Assembly: GCA_019828595.1 (NCBI GenBank)
Contig: JAHQRK010000002.1
Span: 1,488,001-1,552,000 of the forward strand
Source: Aphanomyces cochlioides
Lineage: Eukaryota > Oomycota > Saprolegniomycetes > Saprolegniales > Verrucalvaceae
Direction of reading: 5' to 3'
Length of the DNA stretch: 64,000 nt
Below, piece after piece: positions 56,134-64,000 of this stretch. Under the pieces are notes generated by a model. That model searched no databases, was not told the origin of the DNA, and saw only the letters and a program-made list of their open reading frames with translations. Made by a program: the position numbers and the translations under genes. The stretch's first letter is position 1. The number at the start of each line of letters is the position of its first letter.

Positions 56134-56890
56134 CAACTTGTGTTGCATGGCTAAAACGCAAGATACAGATTTGCTTATCACTCTCTCGTGATCGCTACAC
56201 ATGGATCGCATATGCGTTAGCATAATGCACGATCGATGTCTTGGTTGTTTAGTGCGCAGAATTCGCCATGCCTATGGTTTCCCTGCTGCGCTCTGTGTCG
56301 TAGGTCGTTAACCTGGACAAACTTGACGGGATCCGACGATCGACTACTTTTTTAATGGAGGGAGACCAAGTCTTCATGTCGATGCTGCCCGGTTGATACC
56401 GATCCCCGTCATTGTACGTCATATGATGGAGCTTGTTTCAAAGGACACTGATGAGCTCGACATTGTCTTTCACGGAACCATTTCTCGGGAGCACATCCGG
56501 TGTGAGCATTAGTCCCAACCCAGCGCAACACAATCCAGTGAGATCCAAGCAAGCTCCGTCTATCTGACGTATGCTCCGCTTCCTCCATTCATCTATTCAA
56601 TCAACTCGCGGCGAGATGACCAACTCGTCGAGTTTGTGTGTTCGTTGTGATGACTTGGCAACTTTTCTCGTCGGTAGTATTACTACTACCAGCCTGCCGC
56701 GCCATGTCGATCGGCTCAAGATGGGTGGATTCTCTCTGTACTTCTCGCCGTCCAACTCCTCACGTAGAGGCAGCTCTGGCCATGCTGTTACAACATACAA
56801 AACCCAAAGTCGATTGATCATTCCAATCCACTCTAGCACGGTGGGACAACGAGACCACCCCAGTCGCTCTTGGTCATTTCCACTCTTACC

Positions 56891-57766
56891 ATGAGTCCCT
56901 CATCTACTCCTCCCAGAGATACCGTTGCCACTCCGACCGCGGGCCAGCTTTCGCCACGAGATAAGATCGACGCCGTGAGCTCGGCGGTGGCGCCCTTCCT
57001 GGCGAGCTTATATGAAATCTTGACGAAAGAAGATGTTTCCGTCATTGGCTGGTGCGACGATGGCAAGTCGTTTGGTGTGTACAACTACGAGGCCATGGAG
57101 CAACACATTCTCCCAACGTACTTTCGCCACAACAAGTACGCTAGCTTCCAGCGCCAGCTCAACTACTTTGGCTTCCGCAAGCTCCACAAAGCCAAAGACA
57201 CGGACCACCACAGTGTCTACTGCCAGCCTTTCTTTGTGCGTGATGACCCCTCCCGCATGCTCCTGATCAAACGCAAGACGCACCGGATCAAGTCGACGAC
57301 GCCCCGCCGGTCGATTTTGGGCACCCCCATCAACTCGGACGGGTACAACTACCACCACTACTGCGGGATGGACTCCCCAGTGTACACCCGCGCCAACACT
57401 GCCGACCCTTGCATGTACTACAACCCAACGTCCGTGACGTACACCCCTTCGATGGGGTATGAATCCTCCCAACACGAACTGTCTCCGGACGCGTATGAAC
57501 CTCTTCCGTTCAACCCGCACGGGGCCACGAATGTGTTCCTCGTTGCGCCTCCATCTCATGATACAACCACGTCCGCCGATCTGACGTACAATCCATTCAT
57601 TCCCGTGCGGAATGACTATCCACACTACTCCGTCCATCACCAAGTAGACGGCCATGCTTCCTCATCATCGGACCACTCGATCCCTTACGAAACGACCTCT
57701 CGCGACTCGATGAAGCTTTCGCCTGACGACTTGATGTTCCTCTACGACCAAGCTCTGTGCATATAA
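56891..57766 (+). CDS. HSF-type DNA-binding domain transcription factor, copy 1
   Basis: Intronless, 291 residues from ATG 56891. The HSF domain (about residues 34-140) reads PFLASLYEILTKEDVSVIGW, SFGVYNYEAMEQHILPTYF, RHNKYASFQRQLNYFGFRKL and FFVRDDPSRMLLIKRK. The recognition-helix region (FQRQLNYFGF) is intact. The rest is Tyr/Pro/Ser-rich and disordered, with no leucine-zipper trimer region, unlike classical heat-shock factors. It probably binds nGAAn-like DNA. A second gene of the same family lies at 63042. HSF genes are greatly expanded in stramenopiles. Confidence 0.85.
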   Translation: MSPSSTPPRDTVATPTAGQLSPRDKIDAVSSAVAPFLASLYEILTKEDVSVIGWCDDGKSFGVYNYEAMEQHILPTYFRHNKYASFQRQLNYFGFRKLHKAKDTDHHSVYCQPFFVRDDPSRMLLIKRKTHRIKSTTPRRSILGTPINSDGYNYHHYCGMDSPVYTRANTADPCMYYNPTSVTYTPSMGYESSQHELSPDAYEPLPFNPHGATNVFLVAPPSHDTTTSADLTYNPFIPVRNDYPHYSVHHQVDGHASSSSDHSIPYETTSRDSMKLSPDDLMFLYDQALCI

Positions 57767-59877
57767 GTCGTCCATTGCGCTGATTGTCTTCTTTAGTGAA
57801 CACTGTCCTGACGTATAAACTATTGTCTTTAATGTTATACTTCCAACCTTCCTTCTCCATGCTCTTGCTGCTGCGTTGACCGTCGATGCGTTCATTCTTC
57901 TCTGGAAACAGCGGCGGCGACTCGAGGAATACTGCGAGACAGCTGGCCAAGCATCACAACAATCATCAACTTGATCCAAACGTCGGATCGGGGTAGGGCA
58001 TCACCCAGACCGACCATACATTTTTACAAAGGACGCCGCGCTAAAACGCGGGATGAAACATGCGCTTTATCCAGTTGAACCCAGACTGGCTCAATGTAAA
58101 AACGAGAGGAGCATTTCGCAGAGTGCGACGACGGCTGTGTGGAAACAACTTCTGTCAGACGCGACGCCCGATCTCTTCCGAGGCGCTCCCATCTCTCTCC
58201 ATCTTGTCATGATGGATCCACGTCTTGAAAGAGTGGGCAATCACGATGCCGGAGTCGGTTGTCCTCTCTTTCCGATCGCCGACTTCTGACTTGGTTCAAG
58301 AAAACGAACTGAATCAATCCTCAGAGAGCTGTGGAGGATCAGCTTTCATCCTCAGTATGACGAGCATACCGATGAACACCAAACGAGAGTACGTCGTGAA
58401 GCAGGTACCGCCTCGAACACGTCCGCGATGTGGGTTCCACCACGTGACAAAACATCTCCCAAACACGCAATGGACCCTCTCAGCTGAGCTATCACATCTT
58501 TAGGTGCCGAGCACGGAGCAACGAGAAGGAAGGGTACGATGGCAATGGATGCGAATGGATTCACTTGCTTTCGTCAGCTCTTTCTTGCGATCGGCTGTGT
58601 TGTGTCGTCATGAAGAGTTGTCTCGAGATTGATTTGTCGTCTGGATTTCTCCATCAGCAGTGCTGGATATCAACGGAACAGAAGATGCGCCCAACAAGTA
58701 AACGCTTGCGACTCGTTGGAGGCGTGGCAGACCGCGTGGCAGATTCCAGTGCGATGCATTCCTTGGGTAAGTTGTTGTATGTGCTACTCCAGATTCTAAT
58801 CACCATACGATGAACGAGCAGCTCGTGTCCGACGGTCGCTAAAGAAGCAATCGACTTTTCTCTTCGACTGGCGCTGTGTTGTTGGACGTTGGTGTGACAC
58901 CAGCCATGGCTTTGGCGTGGCGACCATTTCCGTCGTTGGACAGCCCAAGCTGACCGGATCTACGCATTGGAGATGTCGTCGGTACATGTACTTTGCATCG
59001 TCCACTGTCGTCCAAGATCAACCTGGTCGACTGAACTGTCTTGTTTGTGAAAGCGAGAAGCAGCCAGACCTTGCAACATGATCCAAGCTTGCTCTTTGCT
59101 TTTATGCTCTTCCCCGTGAGGATGAACCGCGACGAGGAAGATGCTTGAAGGCATGAGCCGCTTCGAGGTACGACCCACTCTGTTTCCTATCAAGACCGGT
59201 ATGTTTGAGCAACCATGGCAACATTCAATAAAGTCTTTATGCTGTCCTTAGGACATAGCACCATGCCGACATATTACACCGCTCATCAAAGTTGTGCGGC
59301 GAGCGCTAGAATTCAATTGCCTAGATGCTCATGAGTGCCGTTTTGATGCTCCATCCCAATGCATTGATGTTCGCTCGCTGTCGAGCTCAAACTCCTCGAA
59401 CAAATTGCGTGACACCAAGAAGGAATTGCAATTGCTGAAAAGGCATTCCCGGTCGCCTTATGCTGTTCAAGAGCCCCACCATCCATGCAGCAACTTTCAT
59501 CGACGGTATGTCATCTCTCGCCCACCTCCGTGAGGAAATTGTTGCATCGTCCATTTCTGGAAAAACTTGGATTATTAGCGTATTTTTATTCATACATAGA
59601 TCAAGTATAATGGGAATTTAATAATAGAAATTTGTGATTTTTAATTAAGCATATTAGTTTTCTCCAAAATTCAAAATATTTCAACACTTTTATAGTCGTG
59701 ATTTAGTTATTATAATAATTTGAATAAACAGAATCAATCTTTGGAAACAAGTAAGTGTAATAGAGGAAGAAAAAATAAATACGATTGGCATTTTTATCTA
59801 TTTTGTCACAAGATATGCCCCATATGAACGAGATTACAAGAGACTTACTGAAACCTATCCAAAATCTTCACCCTAAC

Positions 59878-59918
59878 GCGCGAATCTTCACCCTGAGGCA
59901 GTGAAGACTGCGAATAAT
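59878..59918. repeat. TCTTCACCCT hairpin repeat, copy 2
   Basis: AATCTTCACCCTGAGGCAGT-GAAG-ACTGCGAATA matches the copy at 25784. A half copy (AAAATCTTCACCCTAACGCG) lies directly before it at 59862. Confidence 0.45.
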
Positions 59919-60142
59919 TTGGATCACAGTCCAGGGGATAACTTGCCACCATTGAGGAAGACCTCCGCGACCGCTATGAGGCATGAGATATCCCTTCCTG
60001 ATGGCATTGCTGTACTCGAAGGTCAATGGAGTTGCACTTGTGCCTTGCCAAATGAAGGACGACAACTTTATCCTCGCCACACTAACAAGCATGATGGTGA
60101 AGCGATGGCCAAAGACCTCTTATGCAATCTTCCACGCCTTCA

Positions 60143-60176
60143 CATCCACAGTCGAGGTATACCTCGACTGTGGATG
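60143..60176. repeat. Perfect 34-bp palindrome without spacer
   Basis: CATCCACAGTCGAGGTA (60143-60159) is followed at once by its exact reverse complement (60160-60176). Confidence 0.9.
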
Positions 60177-60687
60177 AGAAGGTTATATTTACAACATGCT
60201 TAATCAATGAGCGCTGGAATGCTTGCGTCTCACGCTAGGACATAGTCTAAAGCACACGCCTAGGTAATTTTGCCTTGGATTTAAGAATTGGCTTGGCCGT
60301 GACAGTTGTGAGACATGACGAGGTTGTTCCCGTCATGAATTCCCATCTTTAGTCGATGGAATGTTGGTCGGATTCAGTTGTTTGCGCGGATATCCATCCA
60401 CAAGATCCCGCGTCAACATATCACAAAACTCACGTTCGTGGAACGATCGAAGACCAAACGCCAGAAAAGGACGCCACGACATCGATCTTTAGTCATAAAG
60501 CTGTCCGAGGCTCGAGTTTGCCACGTCATTCGCGCACTAGAAGATCAGGATTGACCAAGTCGCTGTCTGATTTCGGTCGGGGGATTAATCGTAAATCGTA
60601 ATCGACAGAGTGATGGTGTCATAGGATCCAAAATAGTATTTTTAACATTTCACTCCATTGTTGGCTGGCGGGGTGTCCGGCTTCAGC

Positions 60688-61563
60688 ATGAAGAAGATTG
60701 CTGTCATTTCCAAATCTTCCATGTCCGCCTTCCATCGTCTCCCAGTTGAAAAGCTCTCCGTGGGTCCAAACCAACACCTCTCCTACTCCAAAGTTGCTCC
60801 CACCACTACCGCTGCGTCCAACAATGCTTATACATTCGTGTGTGTCGCGGGCTTGGGTGAAACCCGCTATACTTTCCGCCACCTCGCTCCCTTACTCGCC
60901 CAAGCCGGCCATACTGTCTACATGGTAGATCTTCGAGGCATGGGGGACTCGAGCACGACGTTTTCCTCGTACTCGGTTGAAGACAACACGTCCGATCTCG
61001 AAGCGCTGCTTGCGACCATTGGTGGCAAGGTTGTGTTGGTCGGCAACAGCTTTGCTGCCGCATGCATTGTGCTTGTCAAGGCTCCGAATGTCGTTGGATC
61101 GATGATCCTCGGTCCATTCGTGCGAGATATGCCTGGTGTGGGTGCAAAAATCTTCAGTGTGATTGCACCACTCATGTTTGCCCGGCCGTACGGCGTGGGC
61201 ATGTGGATGTCCTATTGGAAAACTCTCTTCAGTACCCAAGCGCCAGACTTTGACGAGTACGCCAATTATCTGAAATCCAACATGCAGGAAGAAGGTCGCC
61301 TCCATGCTCTCCGCCAACTCCTCAAAGCGTCCAAGGCAAATGCTGGCAATCACCTTGGCGCATACAAATTGCCCATCTTGATTGGTATGGGATCCGTTGA
61401 TCCTGACTTCAGCTCTCCCGAAGCGGAGGCTCAGTACATTCACGACACGATTGGCAGCACCGTGAAGCAAGTGGTCATGTATCCCAATGTGAAGCACTAT
61501 CCTCAAACGGAATGTCCTGACGCAGTTGCCGCCGACTTGATCAAATTTCTCGATAGACTCTAA
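60688..61563 (+). CDS. Alpha/beta hydrolase
   Basis: Intronless, 291 residues from ATG 60688; the frame is open further only through a TTG. Strand-helix order fits an alpha/beta hydrolase: FVCVAGLGETRYTFRHLAPL (oxyanion region), TVYMVDLRGMGDSS, nucleophile elbow GNSFAA, then LPILIGMGSVDPDFSSPEAE with the acidic residue and VKHYPQTECPDAVA with the catalytic His. Codon use is strongly biased, like the transporter at 7135, suggesting good expression. The substrate cannot be told from sequence; esterase or C-C hydrolase are both possible. Confidence 0.85.
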   Translation: MKKIAVISKSSMSAFHRLPVEKLSVGPNQHLSYSKVAPTTTAASNNAYTFVCVAGLGETRYTFRHLAPLLAQAGHTVYMVDLRGMGDSSTTFSSYSVEDNTSDLEALLATIGGKVVLVGNSFAAACIVLVKAPNVVGSMILGPFVRDMPGVGAKIFSVIAPLMFARPYGVGMWMSYWKTLFSTQAPDFDEYANYLKSNMQEEGRLHALRQLLKASKANAGNHLGAYKLPILIGMGSVDPDFSSPEAEAQYIHDTIGSTVKQVVMYPNVKHYPQTECPDAVAADLIKFLDRL

Positions 61564-63041
61564 TTCATATATAACGATGGACATAATCCTAGCAACTACT
61601 TCGTGTAATGTCAGTCACATCGGGCGAGCACTACAGCCAACGCCAAGGGTTCTGTTGTTCGCACGGATGTCATTTGACCGGATGGCGCGTCCATACATCT
61701 CCAAGAGCATGCAATGAAAAGATTGATCGAGGACGGCTCTGTTAATATACCCCCCGGCACATACTTTTTCCTTCCGCTCATTAGAAATTTGCTGAGGAGG
61801 CCTCGTCTGGGTGGCGGCACGGCCTTACGGCCTACCTGCCGCCTTTCCCGGCGAGAAGAAAGATAAAGAAATCCCTTTTTGGCACACGTTGGGGGCTCGT
61901 TCCTTCGAGTCATCCGCCTGCAGAAAATTTTACACTCGACCTCCGCTTCGCTACGGTGAGCGCAATTATTTGGGCGGATGTCAGGCGTCTCTCGCGGGGT
62001 GTCTTTTTTGTCGTCCTGGAGCTTGCAATCACATTTATCCGGATAAGTACGACGTCGAGTTTAAAGCAACGAGTTTGGTTCGACCCATGGGCTGCCAAGC
62101 CAGTAGCCCAAATCATCAGCATGATTGGAAACCAGGAGTGCATCAATCATTTCTATTGATGAATAGACAATTAGGAAGTGGAGAAAGCACGACGGCTAAC
62201 ATCGCCCCAAAATCGTTCGATACTTTGAGCCAAAGTACTGTACCTCGCCCCTTTTGCTATGCCTCGCCCCTTCCAACACGACAAAAGAGTGCAAAGAGAT
62301 GGATAACAATGCGATTCATGTGCCGAAGGTGCTGCATAATGAAGGAAAACGACACGTGCATCTCTTTGGATTGTAAGGGTTTACGGATAATTATCCAGAT
62401 ACACCGTGTACTTTGACCGATGGAAGCGTTGTCAATGGATCATACAAGGTCTTATGCATCTGTCTGAGCGGCAGAAGAGAGACCACTGGGAATGCGAGAG
62501 TTTGCGTAGCCCCACATCCCTCAAGCTAGTCGATGGTTTTTCCTCTCGCGCGACTGATGTCGACATCAATCGAATTGTACACCAAATGCACAATCCACGG
62601 ATATATGAACCGGGTTTAAGAGAGCGACCTGTCGAGACCCTTTGCTTTCTGCGTTCTTGGGGGGCTACAGCAGTTGGATACAGCAGATTGAGAACCGTCG
62701 GTCGTAAGTGGCTTCGTCTACCACAATATTCCTACCGTACTGTCCTTGTACACGCGAAAGTTGACAGCGACATCGTCTCAGTGTTTGTCGCATGCAACGA
62801 CAGACACAGCGTTCTCGACGCTGGATTTACAAAGCAAGGCGCGCCTTGCTTTGTCCAATGCGTTGGTGCATCCGCTCCAGTTTACGCTACAAGTCCTCCT
62901 GCCACTACCTTGATCTCGGGTTGAAGGGGTTGAAGGGGGTTAAGAGTGAAAGTTGGTCTAGTCTTCAGGATAACAGCAAGGAGGCCATAGTCATCGTATG
63001 TGCATCATATCTCTATGCTTTCTATTTAACAGTGGACTAAG
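61564..63041. other. Gene-poor region with palindromes and a TATCCGGATA copy
   Basis: No supported gene; the two longest frames (61811-62416 and 62406-62924) lack convincing starts or family signals. A nested hairpin GGCGGCA-(CGGCC-TTAC-GGCC)-TGCCGCC lies at about 61812-61844, TTATCCGGATAAG at about 62034, GGATAATTATCC at about 62382, and a G-rich telomere-like tract at about 62924-62945. Confidence 0.4.
62829..62854. repeat. Perfect 26-bp palindrome without spacer
   Basis: ACAAAGCAAGGCG (62829-62841) is followed at once by its exact reverse complement CGCCTTGCTTTGT (62842-62854). Confidence 0.9.
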
Positions 63042-63839
63042 TTAATGGTGGAGTGCGTGATATTCCGGAGGACTCGCAATGGAGAGCGACGGGTTCATCA
63101 TGCTTGAGAGTAGAGCGACGTCTTCGTCTGGCACTTTCCATTCGTCCCCGCGGTTCTGCTCAAACGGAATGGGCTCGAAAGGGTACTCTTCCTTGGCCAT
63201 CCTATCGTCAGCATTGTCTCTCGATGGCTTTTTGTCGGACGAATGCAGTTTTCCATCTTCGACGGCTTCGTTTTCATCGCCGTCGCGCCATTTTGTATCG
63301 GTCAGGAGCTCGTCAGACGGCTCGCTCATGGAGCGGCTGAGGCCACGCAATGCATAAATAGCTTGTTGCTTTGTAGCATTTGATCGTCGGCGAACGGGGG
63401 GAATCCCGTGGCCTTGTAGAGGCAAGCTTCGGCTCGCTTGGGCGTACGACGTGGGGCGATGAGAGCGTGCCCCTTTGAAGCGATACGTCTTGCGCTTGAT
63501 GAGCAGCATCTTGGACGGATCATCGCGTAGAAAGAAAGGCTGGGCGTAGAACGTCCCGGGCTCAAACATGCGGGGCTTGAGTATTCTCCGAAAGCCAAAG
63601 TAGTTGAGCTGGCGTTGAAAGCTCGAGAAGTTGTTGTGTCGGTAGTAGGTCGGGAGGATGTACGCTTCCAAAACAGCGACGTTAAAGATGCCAAAGGACT
63701 TGCCATCTTCGCACCATCGAACGACTGCTCGGTCTTCCTTGCTTAGAATGTCAAACAAACTTGCAAGGAACGGCGGTGTCGCCGTGCTGAGTTGCGCTTT
63801 TGCCACAGGGGACGACCTCGCATGCGTCGAGTCTGACAT
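63042..63839 (-). CDS. HSF-type DNA-binding domain transcription factor, copy 2
   Basis: Intronless, 265 residues from ATG 63839. The HSF domain (about residues 22-125) has PPFLASLFDILSKEDRAVVR, SFGIFNVAVLEAYILPTYYR, SSFQRQLNYFGFRRI and FFLRDDPSKMLLIKRKTYR. The tail is basic then acidic, with no visible coiled-coil trimer region. It is about as similar in the domain to the gene at 56891 as expected for family members, and the tails are unrelated, so it is not a recent duplicate. The two genes face each other across 5.3 kb. Confidence 0.85.
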   Translation of the reverse strand: MSDSTHARSSPVAKAQLSTATPPFLASLFDILSKEDRAVVRWCEDGKSFGIFNVAVLEAYILPTYYRHNNFSSFQRQLNYFGFRRILKPRMFEPGTFYAQPFFLRDDPSKMLLIKRKTYRFKGARSHRPTSYAQASRSLPLQGHGIPPVRRRSNATKQQAIYALRGLSRSMSEPSDELLTDTKWRDGDENEAVEDGKLHSSDKKPSRDNADDRMAKEEYPFEPIPFEQNRGDEWKVPDEDVALLSSMMNPSLSIASPPEYHALHH

Positions 63840-64000
63840 TGTGTTTGCGACTCAACGTGGGTAAATTCAAAGTGGAGAGAGCAAGCTCAAGATGGAGAGA
63901 GAGAACTACTGTGTTCAGTCTCCAAGAGGGAGCAGAGTCAAGTGGGCTTTTATGTTGGCAACATTACACCTGCGCATGCACACCAAACTTTGATGGATGC
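63840..64000. promoter_or_regulatory. Upstream region of HSF copy 2
   Basis: Purine-rich GGAGAGAG runs (about 63874-63902) lie just upstream of the minus-strand start. No GAAnnTTC heat-shock element array was seen. No gene is seen to the window end. Confidence 0.25.

Larger units (their letters stand above)
55178..56890. other. Gene-poor region with three perfect hairpins
   Basis: Apart from the possible exon piece noted for the preceding ORF, no gene is supported. Hairpins lie at 55826-55864 and at 56085-56133. Short open frames on both strands overlap each other and show no family. Confidence 0.45.
57767..60687. other. 2.9-kb gene-poor region
   Basis: No supported gene. Protein-like scraps occur on the minus strand at 58960-59193 (IFLVAVHPHGEEHKSKEQAW) and 58796-59005, in different frames. 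A plus frame of 81 codons at 60356-60601 starts with ATG but matches nothing. 59560-59830 is AT-rich. Two repeats are listed separately. Confidence 0.4.

Noticed and set aside
57008..57655. 215-codon minus-strand open frame
   Set aside because: Shadow of HSF copy 1, Val/Arg/Gly-rich, no domain.
60892..61584. 230-codon minus-strand open frame
   Set aside because: Shadow of the alpha/beta hydrolase gene.
61811..62416. 201-codon plus ORF
   Set aside because: Begins with GTG, no ATG near its start, no family signal.
1..64000. CRISPR arrays, rRNA and tRNA genes
   Set aside because: No spaced direct repeats of CRISPR type, no rRNA stretches and no tRNA cloverleaf or B-box with matching arms was seen by eye. 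A tRNAscan run would settle tRNAs.

Overview
The window looks like nuclear DNA of an oomycete, most likely a flagellated water mould of the Saprolegniales type. The reasons are dense protein genes with very short spliceosomal introns (mostly 38-59 nt, about 75 modelled here), fused HisH-HisF, a folate-biopterin-type transporter, HSF-domain genes, a stand-alone SET protein beside MULE and Harbinger transposon relics, and two genes of centriole/flagellum biology (epsilon-tubulin and a DAW1/ODA16-type WD protein). The taxonomic call is inference; no rRNA or mitochondrial marker is present. Exon joins were made by hand, using GT-AG borders, reading phase and family conservation.

Layout. 1-7.1 kb is a transposon graveyard: a broken MULE transposase (-), a divergent frameshifted AWS-SET gene with an OTU-like cysteine box (+), a decayed PIF/Harbinger transposase (+), and an unassigned decayed frame. 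7.1-8.8 kb is an intact transporter. 10.9-24.0 kb is a compact block: a sphingosine-kinase-like protein without the catalytic GGDG motif, a SIRT6/7-like sirtuin, a head-to-head pair of PPR-like mitochondrial paralogues, a DUF185/NDUFAF7-like methyltransferase, ARV1, epsilon-tubulin and PAN2. 24.1-26.8 kb is AT-rich, with a MITE-like element and a 39-nt tandem repeat.

26.8-40.7 kb holds a tandem pair of intronless lariat debranching enzymes (DBR1), a phosphoinositide 3-kinase carrying N-terminal cNMP-binding and GAF-like sensor regions, an unassigned small gene, an unconventional myosin, and an RRM-UBA-like-coiled-coil-RING protein. 40.7-43.3 kb holds decayed coding fragments. 43.3-53.8 kb holds HIS7 (HisHF), a coiled-coil protein, a large armadillo-like protein, a RING-H2 protein, TOM7 and DAW1. 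53.8-64 kb is gene-poor: two HSF-domain genes, one alpha/beta hydrolase, and several striking perfect palindromes.

Themes. Convergent neighbours end 8-88 bp apart. RNA metabolism recurs (two DBR1 copies, PAN2, an RRM-RING protein). Three genes share clustered TATCCGGATA-type palindromes within about 75 nt of their ATG. The best candidate for a new system is the CNBD-GAF-PI3K fusion, which would join cyclic-nucleotide or small-ligand sensing to 3-phosphoinositide synthesis in one chain.
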